NCBI RefSeq assembly: GCF_009857135.1
Contig: NZ_CP047318.1
Coordinates: forward strand, 2,914,001-2,978,000
Source of the DNA: Streptomyces sp. HM190
GTDB lineage: Bacteria > Actinomycetota > Actinomycetes > Streptomycetales > Streptomycetaceae
DNA length: 64,000 nucleotides
Reading direction: 5' to 3'
Shown here: in pieces, positions 10,664 through 17,730 of the stretch
How the letters are laid out: each line of letters opens with the position of its first letter
How positions within the stretch are numbered: position 1 is the first letter of the stretch
Made by a program: the position numbers and the translations under genes
The notes under the pieces: model-generated
What the model was told of the DNA's origin: nothing
Seen by the model: the letters and a program-made list of their open reading frames with translations, nothing else
Databases searched by the model: none

Positions 10664-10703
10664 AGGGCGGGCCACCCCGACCAGGGGCGGGCCCGCCCTT
10701 TCC
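10664..10703 (+). terminator. Terminator after the NuoF-like gene
   Basis: AGGGCGGGCC (10664-10673) pairs with GGCCCGCCCT, followed by TTCCCTTCCCC. It lies 20 bp after the stop codon. Confidence 0.75.
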
Positions 10704-10778
10704 CTTCCCCCGCCCTCCTCGCAGGCGCTCATGGCCCGTCGTGCCGCCCACGCACCGAAGCGTCGTCAACAACGCGAA

Positions 10779-10802
10779 GACCCCGTCCACTTGGACGGGG
10801 TC
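10779..10802 (-). terminator. Terminator of the first tRNA-Ala gene
   Basis: GACCCCGTCC/GGACGGGGTC perfect 10-bp stem with a 4-base loop, 8 bases after the tRNA 3' end on the minus strand. Confidence 0.75.
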
Positions 10803-10809
10803 CTGTCTG

Positions 10810-10882
10810 TGGAGCTAAGGAGAATTGAACTCCTGACCTCCTGCATGCCATGCAGGCGCTCTACCAACTGAGCTATAGCCCC
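10810..10882 (-). tRNA. tRNA-Ala (anticodon GGC), copy 1
   Basis: 73 nt without CCA. The acceptor stem GGGGCTA pairs with TAGCTCC and is followed by discriminator A. The anticodon stem CCTGC/GCAGG encloses the loop ATGGCAT, giving anticodon GGC. The T arm contains the GTTCAAT loop. Identical in sequence to the copy at 11660-11732. Confidence 0.97.
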
Positions 10883-11028
10883 TTGCTGTTTCCGCCGGGT
10901 TCCCCCGGCGACATCGACAACATTACCGGTCCCCGCGCTGACCACCAAATCCTTTCCGACCGACGCACCTTATGGGCGATTTCGACGGATGCGCCCGTGT
11001 GGGCGGCGGAGAGTCGGCGGGCGACCGC

Positions 11029-11262
11029 TCAGGCGGTCACGAACGAGTAGAACCGCTTGAGCGTGCAGTGCTCCTCCAGGAGCCGGCCGTAGATCGGCTC
11101 GCCCTCGAGCTCGCGGTAGGTCTCGATGGGGTCGCCTTTTATGATCAGCGCCCGTGCGCATTCCTCGCACCAGTACTGGTAGTCGGCGTTGACGGGTTCC
11201 ATGTCGCGGACGATCGGGGTGCCGCTGCCGCACCAGTCGCATTTCCTCCTGTGTGCGCCCAT
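11029..11262 (-). CDS. Small four-cysteine (zinc-type) protein, function unknown
   Basis: 77 residues from ATG 11262 (MGAHRRKCDWCGSG). Two CxxC pairs (CDWC near residue 8 and CEEC near residue 32) form a probable single zinc site; the rest is a short charged region ending RFYSFVTA. It starts 3 bp after the stop of another small zinc-ribbon gene, so the pair form an operon between the two tRNA-Ala genes. Similar small proteins are conserved in Streptomyces, but I know of no function. Confidence 0.8.
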   Translation of the reverse strand: MGAHRRKCDWCGSGTPIVRDMEPVNADYQYWCEECARALIIKGDPIETYRELEGEPIYGRLLEEHCTLKRFYSFVTA

Positions 11263-11265
11263 CGA

Positions 11266-11436
11266 TCAGCTCCAGCTGTGGCCGCAGGCCGTGCACACGT
11301 AGGAGATACCTCCGTTGTCACCGAGCACTTGGGCAACGTGGAGCGAGCCGCAGGAAGGGCACAGGAGGGTGGTCTTGCTCCGCATCATCACAGCGGCGGG
11401 AAGGTCCTGGACCTTCCCGCGGATGCTCGCAGGCAT
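11266..11436 (-). CDS. Micro-protein with zinc ribbon (56 residues), function unknown
   Basis: Starts MPASIRGKVQDLPAAVM from ATG 11436 with a GGGAGGGAGAAG ribosome site directly upstream; stops at 11266. It holds CPSC and CTAC knuckles separated by 24 residues, ending CGHSWS, which is the pattern of a rubredoxin-like or transcription-factor-like zinc ribbon. Directly followed (3 bp) by the other small zinc gene. Function unknown; nucleic-acid or protein contact is a reasonable guess for such ribbons. Confidence 0.8.
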   Translation of the reverse strand: MPASIRGKVQDLPAAVMMRSKTTLLCPSCGSLHVAQVLGDNGGISYVCTACGHSWS

Positions 11437-11612
11437 CGCTTCTCCCTCCCGTCGGGCCGCGCCCCCTTCCGGCCGTTTGATTCTGCCACGGCCGGACCAA
11501 TACGGTCAGCGACGCCTTCGTACCAGTCCGGACACGCGGCGGGAAAGAAGGTCGTCCGCAGAGGTATACGCCCGTGGGGCGCCCCGCACTCAAGGAGGTC
11601 ACGGATCTCACA

Positions 11613-11645
11613 CGAAAAATCCCGTCCCCTGCCGGGAACGGGATC
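11613..11645 (-). terminator. Terminator of the second tRNA-Ala gene
   Basis: On the minus strand ATCCCGT...ACGGGAT is followed by TTTTTCG, about 15 bases after the tRNA 3' end. It separates the tRNA from the zinc-protein operon. Confidence 0.82.
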
Positions 11646-11659
11646 TTCTGTCCGATGTG

Positions 11660-11732
11660 TGGAGCTAAGGAGAATTGAACTCCTGACCTCCTGCATGCCA
11701 TGCAGGCGCTCTACCAACTGAGCTATAGCCCC
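11660..11732 (-). tRNA. tRNA-Ala (anticodon GGC), copy 2
   Basis: Sequence identical to the copy at 10810-10882, including the anticodon loop ATGGCAT, with no encoded CCA. The flanks differ between copies, so only the tRNA body (plus one base or so) is shared. Confidence 0.97.
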
Positions 11733-11762
11733 TTGCCCCATGCGGCCGAGGCCGTATGGTGT

Positions 11763-11785
11763 TTCGCCCCGCTCGGCGGGGCGAA
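11763..11785 (-). terminator. Terminator hairpin between the histidine phosphatase and tRNA-Ala
   Basis: TTCGCCCCGC/GCGGGGCGAA perfect 10-bp stem with a 3-base loop, lying downstream of the minus-strand phosphatase gene. No clear T run on the minus side. Confidence 0.6.
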
Positions 11786-11863
11786 CAAGAAGAACTTTAG
11801 CCTGCGACCAGCCGGAAAGTGAAATCCGGGCCGCGGCCCCGCCACCGGGGCCCGCGCGGCCGC

Positions 11864-12532
11864 TCAGTCGTCGTCGCCGAGCACCGGCTCGGGGAGGGTG
11901 CCGGCGTTGTGCTCCAGCAGGCGCCAGCCGCGGGCGCCCTCGCCGAGGACGGACCAGCAGCAGTTGGACAGGCCGCCGAGGCTCTCCCAGTGCTGCGGCT
12001 CCAGGCCGAGGAGGCGCCCGATGGTGGTGCGGATGGTGCCGCCGTGGCTGGTGACCACGAGGGTGCCGTTCTCCGGGAGCTTGTCCGCGTGCCGGAGCAC
12101 CACGGGGGCAGCGCGGTCGGCGACCTCGGTCTCCAGTTCGCCGCCGCCGCGGCGGACCGCTTCGCCGCGCTTCCACGCGCCGTACTCCTCGCCGTACCGG
12201 GCGATGATCTCGTCGTGCGTGAGGCCCTGCCAGACGCCCGCGTACGTCTCCCGCAGGCCCTCGTCGAGCGCGACCTCCAGGCCGGTGAGGGCGGCCAGCT
12301 CGGCGGCCGTCCGCGCGGCGCGCCGCAGGTCGGAGGCGACGATCGCGTCCGGCTTGAGGGAGGCGAGCAGCCGGGCGGCGCGGCGGGCCTGACCCACGCC
12401 GGTCTCGGTCAGCTCGACGTCGGTGGTGCCCTGGAAGCGGCGCTCCACGTTCCACGAGGTCTGGCCGTGCCGCCACAGGATGATCCGGCGCCCGCGGCCC
12501 CCACGGTCGGCCGGGCCGGCCCCCTGGGTCAT
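11864..12532 (-). CDS. Histidine phosphatase (phosphoglycerate mutase-like)
   Basis: 222 residues. Seen: the catalytic RHGQTSWN motif near residue 21, the LRETYAGVWQGLTHDEI segment, and the second catalytic histidine in VVTSHGGTIR. These define the histidine phosphatase superfamily. Actinobacterial relatives include glucosyl-3-phosphoglycerate phosphatase, which acts in glycogen or methylglucose polysaccharide metabolism; true phosphoglycerate mutase activity is unlikely at this length. Its ATG overlaps the rsfS stop by 4 bp, so it is translated with rsfS. Substrate not determinable from sequence. Confidence 0.9.
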   Translation of the reverse strand: MTQGAGPADRGGRGRRIILWRHGQTSWNVERRFQGTTDVELTETGVGQARRAARLLASLKPDAIVASDLRRAARTAAELAALTGLEVALDEGLRETYAGVWQGLTHDEIIARYGEEYGAWKRGEAVRRGGGELETEVADRAAPVVLRHADKLPENGTLVVTSHGGTIRTTIGRLLGLEPQHWESLGGLSNCCWSVLGEGARGWRLLEHNAGTLPEPVLGDDD

Positions 12533-12975
12533 CGCAGCTCCCCGCCCAGCTCGGCGGCCTCCTCGGCGGCCTGCAGCTTCGCGTGCTCCGCGGCCTTGCC
12601 CCTGGTGGCCTGGGCGTCAGCGGGCAGCTCCAGCTCGGGGCAGTCCTTCCAGAGCCGCTCCAGGGCGTAGAAGACGCGCTCCTCGCTGTGCTGGACGTGG
12701 ACGACGATGTCGACGTAGTCCAGCAGCACCCAGCGGGCCTCGCGGTCGCCCTCTCGGCGGACCGGCTTGGCGCCGAGCTCCTTGTTCAGCCGCTCCTCGA
12801 TCTCGTCGACGATCGACTTGACCTGGCGGTCGTTGGGCGCGGAGGCGAGCAGGAAGGCGTCCGTGATGGAGAGCACATCGCTGACGTCGTACGCGATGAT
12901 GTCGTGCGCGAGCTTGTCGGCGGCCGCCTGCGCGGCGGTGCGGATGAGCTCGAGGGAGCGGTCGGTGGCGGTCAC
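12529..12975 (-). CDS. rsfS: Ribosome silencing factor RsfS
   Basis: 148 residues from GTG 12975. Binds ribosomal protein L14 and blocks subunit joining when nutrients are scarce. Seen: the family's central segment IIAYDVSDVLSITDAFLLAS, ERLNKELGAKPVRREG, and WVLLDYVDIVVHVQHSEERV with FYALERLW, all diagnostic. A short acidic/Ala tail extends past the usual end. Coupled to the downstream histidine phosphatase by a 4-bp overlap; nadD and the LytR-type gene lie upstream, as is usual in actinobacteria. Confidence 0.96.
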   Translation of the reverse strand: MTATDRSLELIRTAAQAAADKLAHDIIAYDVSDVLSITDAFLLASAPNDRQVKSIVDEIEERLNKELGAKPVRREGDREARWVLLDYVDIVVHVQHSEERVFYALERLWKDCPELELPADAQATRGKAAEHAKLQAAEEAAELGGELR

Positions 12976-13060
12976 TACATGGCTTTCCGTAGGCGGTCAG
13001 GAACCCTCACGGGCTCCCACAAGGGTCTCACGGACCGCGGACACGGCCCCACGGGTTAAG

Positions 13061-13109
13061 CGATCAGGCCCCGGAGCGGCGCCCTCGTGGCGGCTCCGGG
13101 GCCTGATCG
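13061..13109 (-). terminator. Terminator between the LytR-type gene and rsfS
   Basis: Perfect 17-bp stem: CGATCAGGCCCCGGAGC (13061-13077) with GCTCCGGGGCCTGATCG (13093-13109). It lies 30 bp after the LytR-type stop and probably separates it from rsfS. Confidence 0.8.
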
Positions 13110-13138
13110 TGATCGCTGCCGATCCGCGGGGGTGACGG

Positions 13139-15022
13139 TCAGCCGGTGGTCCCGGTCGTGCCCGTCGTGCCGGTGGCACCGGTGGTGCCGGTCGTACCCG
13201 TCGTGCCGGTGGCACCGGTGGTGCCGGTCGTACCCGCAGTACCGGTGTCCGTGGTCCCCGTCGTACCCGTCGTACCCGTCGTGCCGCTCGTGCCCGTCGG
13301 GTCCGTCGTCTCGTAGTTCTGGCCGAGGACGACGGTGACGTCGGCGTTGGACGTGGTCTCGCCCTTCTTGACGGCGCTCGCGGGCAGGCCCAGGGTCTTG
13401 GCGACCTCGACGGCGTCCTGCTTGCGGGCCGCGTCGGAGTAGAGCACCCGGGAGGCGGCCTCGGCGGTGCCGGCGGTGCCGGCGTCGAGGAAGGTGTAGC
13501 CGCCGTTGAGCAGGACCACGCGCGCCTGTTCGGTGGCGTCCTTGTCGCCGGTGGCGTTGCGGATGCCGACCCGGACGGCGTCCCCGGCCTCGGGGCTCCT
13601 GGCGGTGCCGCCGAGCAGGTCCTTGACCACGCTGTCGGAGTCCTCGGCGCTGAGGGTGCCGTCCTGCTGGACGGGGAGCAGCTCGGTCGTGTAGTCGCCG
13701 CCCTTGGCGCGGTCGGCGAGCTTGGCGAGGAACGCGCCGAGGTCCTTCTCGCCGAGCGAGGGGTCGAGGATCTGGCCGAGGGTCTGCACGGTGACCGTGG
13801 CCGCCTGGGCGTCGGAGGACAGCTTGCGCAGCACGCCCTGCATGACCTGGCCGAACCGCTTGAGCTGGGCGTCCTGCGACTCGCCGGAGGCGCGGTAGGT
13901 GGCGTACGCGACGGCCATCTTGCCGCTGAGGGTCTGGTTCTCGCCCTTGGTGACGAGGGGCGCCTCGCCCTTCTTCTTCGCCTCCGGGTCCGGTACCGAG
14001 GCGTTGGTGTCGAGGTCGATGTTGCCGACGAGTTCGACGAGGTTGCTCAGGAAGGGGGTGTCCAGCCGCCAGGTGCCCTCGATGTCGGTGCCGAGGACGG
14101 TGTCGAGTTCCTCGCGGGTGCCGGCGGAGCCGTCGTCCTCGACGGACTTGGCAAGGGTGGTCGTGGTGCCGTCGTCGCCGGTCAGGGCGAGGGAGTTGGG
14201 CAGCAGGACGGTCGCGCCCCGCTTGGTGGTGGTGTTGTCGACGAGCAGCGCCGTGGAGGTGCCGCCCTTCTTGGTGTCGTGCAGGTGGACGGCGATCACG
14301 TCGCGCTTCTGGGCGCCGGCGGCGGTCGTCGTGCCGGTCTTCTGGTCGGAGGAGGAGCCGGGCAGCACGCCCGCGAACCACAGGTAGCCGACGCCGCCGA
14401 CCGCGACCAGCGCCAGCACGACCACGAGGGCGATCATGCGGCTCTTGGCGCGCCGCTTGGCCTCCTCACGGCGCTCGGTGCGGTTCTCGGTGAAGTTCAG
14501 CCAGTCGATGACGTCCTCGGAGTCGCCGTCGGGCTGGTCGACGAAGGCGAACTGCTCGGTGCGGTACTCCGGGTCGCGGGCCTCCGCTCCGGCCTCGGGA
14601 GCGCCGTCCTCGGTGGTCTCCTGGGGGCCCGCCTGCTGCGGGATGTGGGCGGTCTGCTCGGCGAGGGCCGGGTGGCCGGTGACCGCGGTCTGCCCGTACG
14701 GGTCGTAGGGGTCGTACCCGGGTGCCGGTGTCTGCTGCCCCGGGTCGTAGCCGGTGCCGTAGCCCTGGGTGTGCTGCTGCTGGACCTGTCCGGTGGCGTA
14801 CGGGTCGTACCCGTAGACCTGCCCGTACCCCTGTCCGTAGTCGCCGTGGCCCTGGGAGTAACCCTGGCCGTAGCCCTGCTGCTGCCCGTAGGGGTCGTAC
14901 GTCTGCTGCTGAGGCACCTGCTGGGTGGGCGCCTGTCGGTACACCGGCTGTCCGAACTCGTCGTAGCCGACGAGTTCGTACGGCTGGTCGCCCCCGTGGC
15001 CAGCGTCGTATCGGTCGTTCAC
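13139..15022 (-). CDS. LytR-type (LCP/LytR_C) membrane protein with Gln/Tyr-rich N-terminus and Gly-Thr-Thr repeat tail
   Basis: 627 residues from GTG 15022 (VNDRYDAGHGG). Order: about 200 residues of Tyr/Gln/Gly-rich cytoplasmic sequence (repeats such as GYGQGYSQGHGDYGQGY), one membrane segment (MIALVVVLALVAVGGVGYLWF), an LCP-like extracytoplasmic domain, a LytR_C domain (VRVGIRNATGDKDATEQA...), and a C-terminal tail of about 55 residues built from Gly-Thr-Thr/Gly-Ala-Thr triplets. LCP enzymes attach teichoic-type polymers to peptidoglycan, but the catalytic Arg set of active LCP domains is not evident here, so it may be a divergent or non-catalytic member. Follows nadD after 16 bp. Confidence 0.85.
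   Translation of the reverse strand: MNDRYDAGHGGDQPYELVGYDEFGQPVYRQAPTQQVPQQQTYDPYGQQQGYGQGYSQGHGDYGQGYGQVYGYDPYATGQVQQQHTQGYGTGYDPGQQTPAPGYDPYDPYGQTAVTGHPALAEQTAHIPQQAGPQETTEDGAPEAGAEARDPEYRTEQFAFVDQPDGDSEDVIDWLNFTENRTERREEAKRRAKSRMIALVVVLALVAVGGVGYLWFAGVLPGSSSDQKTGTTTAAGAQKRDVIAVHLHDTKKGGTSTALLVDNTTTKRGATVLLPNSLALTGDDGTTTTLAKSVEDDGSAGTREELDTVLGTDIEGTWRLDTPFLSNLVELVGNIDLDTNASVPDPEAKKKGEAPLVTKGENQTLSGKMAVAYATYRASGESQDAQLKRFGQVMQGVLRKLSSDAQAATVTVQTLGQILDPSLGEKDLGAFLAKLADRAKGGDYTTELLPVQQDGTLSAEDSDSVVKDLLGGTARSPEAGDAVRVGIRNATGDKDATEQARVVLLNGGYTFLDAGTAGTAEAASRVLYSDAARKQDAVEVAKTLGLPASAVKKGETTSNADVTVVLGQNYETTDPTGTSGTTGTTGTTGTTDTGTAGTTGTTGATGTTGTTGTTGATGTTGTTGTTG
13142..13290. repeat. Trinucleotide-codon repeat tract encoding (Gly-Thr-Thr)n
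   Basis: The 3' end of the LytR-type gene is a degenerate 9-bp/27-bp repeat tract encoding GTT and GAT triplets. The units are near-identical at DNA level (runs of the type GGTGCCGGTCGTACCCGTCG), suggesting recent expansion by slippage. Confidence 0.85.
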
Positions 15023-15038
15023 CGGTGCCCCTCTCGGC

Positions 15039-15809
15039 TCACTCGCCGCGGTACAGCTGCCGCTTGTCGATGTAGCGCACCACTCCGTCCGGCACCAGAT
15101 ACCAGACGGGGTCGCCCTTGGCGACCCTCGCACGGCAGTCGGTGGACGAGATGGCCAGCGCCGGAACCTCGACGAGCGTGACCCCGCCCGCGGGCAGGCC
15201 GGGGTCGGTCAACGTGTGGCCGGGACGGGTGACCCCGATGAAGTGCGCGAGGGAGAACAGCTCCTCGGCGTCGCGCCAGGTGAGGATCTGGCCGAGCGCG
15301 TCGGCGCCGGTGATGAAGAAGAGGTCCGTGTCCGGGTTGAGTTCGTGCAGCTCGCGCAGGGTGTCGATGGTGTACGTGGGGCCCTTGCGGTCGACGTCGA
15401 TGCGGCTCACGGAGAACTGGGGGTTCTCGGCCGTCGCGATGACCGTCATCAGGTACCGGTCCTCGGCGGCCGACACCGTGCGGTGGGACTTCTGCCAGGG
15501 CTGGCCGGTCGGGACGAACACGACCTCGTCGAGACCGAACTGCGCGGCGACCTCCTGGGCCGCGACGAGGTGCCCGTGGTGGATCGGATCGAACGTTCCG
15601 CCCATGACGCCGAGTCGCCTGCGCCCCGGCTTCGGCTTCCCGTTCGGCTTCGCGTTCGACTCACCGTTGGGCTTCGCGTTCGGCTTCGTGTGCGACGGGG
15701 CGTTCCCCGGTGCCGTGCCGGTGCTGCCGGCCCGCTCGCCGGTGGTCTCGTGCGCCTGGTCGTTCGCCGTGTCGAGCTCCGGACCGGTAGGCAGTTCCTG
15801 CTCTCCCAT
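15039..15809 (-). CDS. nadD: Nicotinate-nucleotide adenylyltransferase NadD
   Basis: 256 residues if started at ATG 15809. Makes nicotinate adenine dinucleotide in NAD synthesis. Seen: the nucleotidyltransferase signature [15 protein letters not shown], the VPTGQPWQK loop, [33 protein letters not shown] and the [10 protein letters not shown] motif with SxxxxR. The start is uncertain: a low-complexity extension of about 60 residues (repeated [11 protein letters not shown]) precedes the normal N-terminus, and most NadD proteins begin near MGGTFDP. Sits upstream of the LytR-type and rsfS genes, a common actinobacterial order. Confidence 0.96.
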   Translation of the reverse strand: MGEQELPTGPELDTANDQAHETTGERAGSTGTAPGNAPSHTKPNAKPNGESNAKPNGKPKPGRRRLGVMGGTFDPIHHGHLVAAQEVAAQFGLDEVVFVPTGQPWQKSHRTVSAAEDRYLMTVIATAENPQFSVSRIDVDRKGPTYTIDTLRELHELNPDTDLFFITGADALGQILTWRDAEELFSLAHFIGVTRPGHTLTDPGLPAGGVTLVEVPALAISSTDCRARVAKGDPVWYLVPDGVVRYIDKRQLYRGE

Positions 15810-15868
15810 GCGTCGAGACCCTACCGGCCCGGCGGACGCGCTCTGTTCGAATGGCCTTTTGCGCGGTT

Positions 15869-16036
15869 TCAGCGGTCGCGGTTGAAGCGCGTGGTGATCC
15901 ACAGCAGCAGGAGCAGGGCGAAGAGGGCTCCGCCGCCGGTCAGGTAGGGGCTGAGGCTCTCGTGGTTGCCGCTGTGCTCCCCGCCGCCCTCGGCGGCGAA
16001 AGTGACCAAGTCGGCAGCGGTGCTGTGGAAGCTCAT
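15869..16036 (-). CDS. Small single-pass membrane protein (55 residues)
   Basis: Reads [19 protein letters not shown], then a membrane segment ([19 protein letters not shown]) and a short basic end RFNRDR. Stop at 15869-15871. It lies between nadD and another tiny membrane protein gene; small proteins like this are conserved at this place in Streptomyces. Function unknown. Confidence 0.75.
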   Translation of the reverse strand: MSFHSTAADLVTFAAEGGGEHSGNHESLSPYLTGGGALFALLLLLWITTRFNRDR

Positions 16037-16159
16037 CGTCGGCAGGACCTATCCGTGTGGGATCGGGATAAAGACTCGGCCCATCGTAAGCGGGGGCCGT
16101 GCCGGCGATCACGCCGACTCCGCCCTGGGATGAACGGACGGCGCTCCGCCTCCGTACCC

Positions 16160-16330
16160 TCAGTCGTCCCGCTTGTATCCGCGCAGGAGGAACCAGGCCA
16201 TCAGGACCGACCCCAGGACCATCACGATCAGCACCACACGCAGCAGGTTTCCCGCGCCCTGCTCCTTGGCGGCGGCGCCCGCGGCCTCGGTGAACCAGGG
16301 GGCCGCCGTGAGCTGGGGGAGATGCTCCAT
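16160..16330 (-). CDS. Small single-pass membrane protein (56 residues)
   Basis: Starts [18 protein letters not shown], with a membrane segment ([20 protein letters not shown]) and a charged end RGYKRDD. It is divergent from the M48 protease gene starting at 16429 and is followed by another tiny membrane protein gene. Function unknown; length and single membrane span suggest an accessory factor of a larger membrane complex. Confidence 0.75.
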   Translation of the reverse strand: MEHLPQLTAAPWFTEAAGAAAKEQGAGNLLRVVLIVMVLGSVLMAWFLLRGYKRDD

Positions 16331-16428
16331 GAGATCGCTCCTTACGGTTGATGCCCTGCCACGGTAACTCCGCCTAGGCTGGTCTCCGCTTCGGGGGCGA
16401 AATGGGCAATCAAACGCATGGGGGATAC

Positions 16429-17571
16429 ATGCCGGACGACAGCCACGAGCAGAACGGGCACGAGAACGTGCCGAGCAGGCAGCGCAGGCGCTTCGAGGGG
16501 ATCTCCTCGCGGGCGTACGAACACCCCGCGGACCGCTCGGCGCTGGTGGCGCTGCGCAAGCTCAGCGGCTTCGACACGGTGTTCAAGGCACTCAGCGGTC
16601 TGCTGCCCGAGCGCAGTCTCAGGCTGCTGTTCCTGTCCGACTCCGTACGGGTCTCGGACCAGCAGTTCGCGCACCTCAACGACATGCTGCGGGACGCCTG
16701 TTACATCCTGGACCTGGAGAAGGTCCCGCCGATGTACGTCAACCAGGACCCGCAGCCGAACGCGATGTGCATCGGCCTGGACGAGCCGATCATCGTCGTG
16801 ACGACCGGGCTCGTCGAGCTGCTCGACGAGGAGGAGATGCGGGCCGTCATCGGCCACGAGGTGGGCCACGCCCTCTCCGGCCACTCGGTGTACCGCACGA
16901 TCCTGCTGTTCCTGACGAGCCTCGCGGTGAAGGTCGCCTGGATCCCGCTCGGCAACCTCGCGATCATGGCGATCGTGACCGCGCTGCGGGAGTGGTTCCG
17001 CAAGTCGGAGCTGTCCGCCGACCGTGCCGGGCTCCTGGTCGGGCAGGATCTGCGGGCCTCGATGCGCGGTCTGATGAAGATCGCGGGCGGCAACCACCTG
17101 CACGAGATGAACGTCGACGCGTTCCTCGCGCAGGCCGAGGAGTACGAGGCCGGGGGCGACCTGCGCGACTCCGTGCTGAAGATCCTCAACGTGCTGCCCC
17201 GCTCGCACCCCTTCACCACCGTGCGCGCGGCCGAGTTGAAGAGGTGGGCGGAGTCCCGCGACTACCAGCGGATCATGGACGGCCACTACCCGCGCCGCAG
17301 CGAGGACAAGGACACCAGGGTGACCGACTCCATCCGTGAGTCGGCGGAGCACTACACGAACCACGTCAAGAGCTCCAAGGACCCGCTGATGAAGCTGGTC
17401 ACCGACATCGCGGGCGGCGCGGGCGACCTCGGCGGCCGGGTGCGGCGCGGCTTCAGCGGCTTCGCGGGCGGCGCCGGCGCGGCGTCCGGCGGCACGGCGG
17501 CGGAGGGCTCGGCGGCGGGCGGCGGCACGAGCACGGACACCGCCGAGGACAGGCGGCCGGACGGCGAGTGA
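16429..17571 (+). CDS. M48 family zinc metalloprotease
   Basis: 380 residues from ATG 16429 (MPDDSHEQNG), chosen because GGGGGA lies just upstream; an in-frame ATG at 16402 has no such site. Seen: zinc motif HEVGH (residues 143-147), the third zinc ligand region ELSADRAG (Glu194, Asp198), a hydrophobic segment (LLFLTSLAVKVAWIPLGNLAIMAIV) after the first motif, and a Gly/Ala-rich C-terminal tail. This is the HtpX/Ste24-like M48 layout, so it probably acts on membrane or envelope proteins. Single gene, convergent with the next, sharing a terminator. Confidence 0.92.
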   Translation: MPDDSHEQNGHENVPSRQRRRFEGISSRAYEHPADRSALVALRKLSGFDTVFKALSGLLPERSLRLLFLSDSVRVSDQQFAHLNDMLRDACYILDLEKVPPMYVNQDPQPNAMCIGLDEPIIVVTTGLVELLDEEEMRAVIGHEVGHALSGHSVYRTILLFLTSLAVKVAWIPLGNLAIMAIVTALREWFRKSELSADRAGLLVGQDLRASMRGLMKIAGGNHLHEMNVDAFLAQAEEYEAGGDLRDSVLKILNVLPRSHPFTTVRAAELKRWAESRDYQRIMDGHYPRRSEDKDTRVTDSIRESAEHYTNHVKSSKDPLMKLVTDIAGGAGDLGGRVRRGFSGFAGGAGAASGGTAAEGSAAGGGTSTDTAEDRRPDGE

Positions 17572-17608
17572 CACGACGGGTGACCGGCGGACACCGCCGG
17601 TGCGCCGA

Positions 17609-17649
17609 GAGCGCCCGGCCCGGAGGTTCCCCCTCCGGGCCGGGCGCTC
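17609..17649. terminator. Bidirectional terminator between convergent genes
   Basis: Perfect 18-bp stem GAGCGCCCGGCCCGGAGG (17609-17626) and its complement (17632-17649) with loop TTCCC, between the M48 protease gene and the minus-strand membrane protein gene. Confidence 0.82.
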
Positions 17650-17655
17650 CGTCGT

Positions 17656-17730
17656 GGTCACCCCTGCGGTGTCGCGGTCAGCCGTGCGGCGTCACGGTCA
17701 CCCGTGCGGTGTCGTGGTCACACCTTCGGC
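17656..17730. repeat. 20-bp tandem repeat (3.7 copies) overlapping a stop codon
   Basis: GGTCA recurs at exactly 20-bp steps (17656, 17676, 17696, 17716) inside a degenerate unit like GGTCACCCGTGCGGTGTCGT. The stop codon of the minus-strand gene (17718-17720) lies in the copy nearest the gene. Like the heptamer arrays at degV and leuS, the unit length is not a multiple of 3. Confidence 0.88.

Noticed and set aside
10810..11732. Integrated element between the tRNA-Ala copies
   Set aside because: No integrase or other mobility gene, and only small non-mobile genes lie between; kept only as a question in the findings.
13139..15022. Frameshift in the LytR-type gene
   Set aside because: The long N-terminus and repeat tail are in one continuous frame with consistent codon use.
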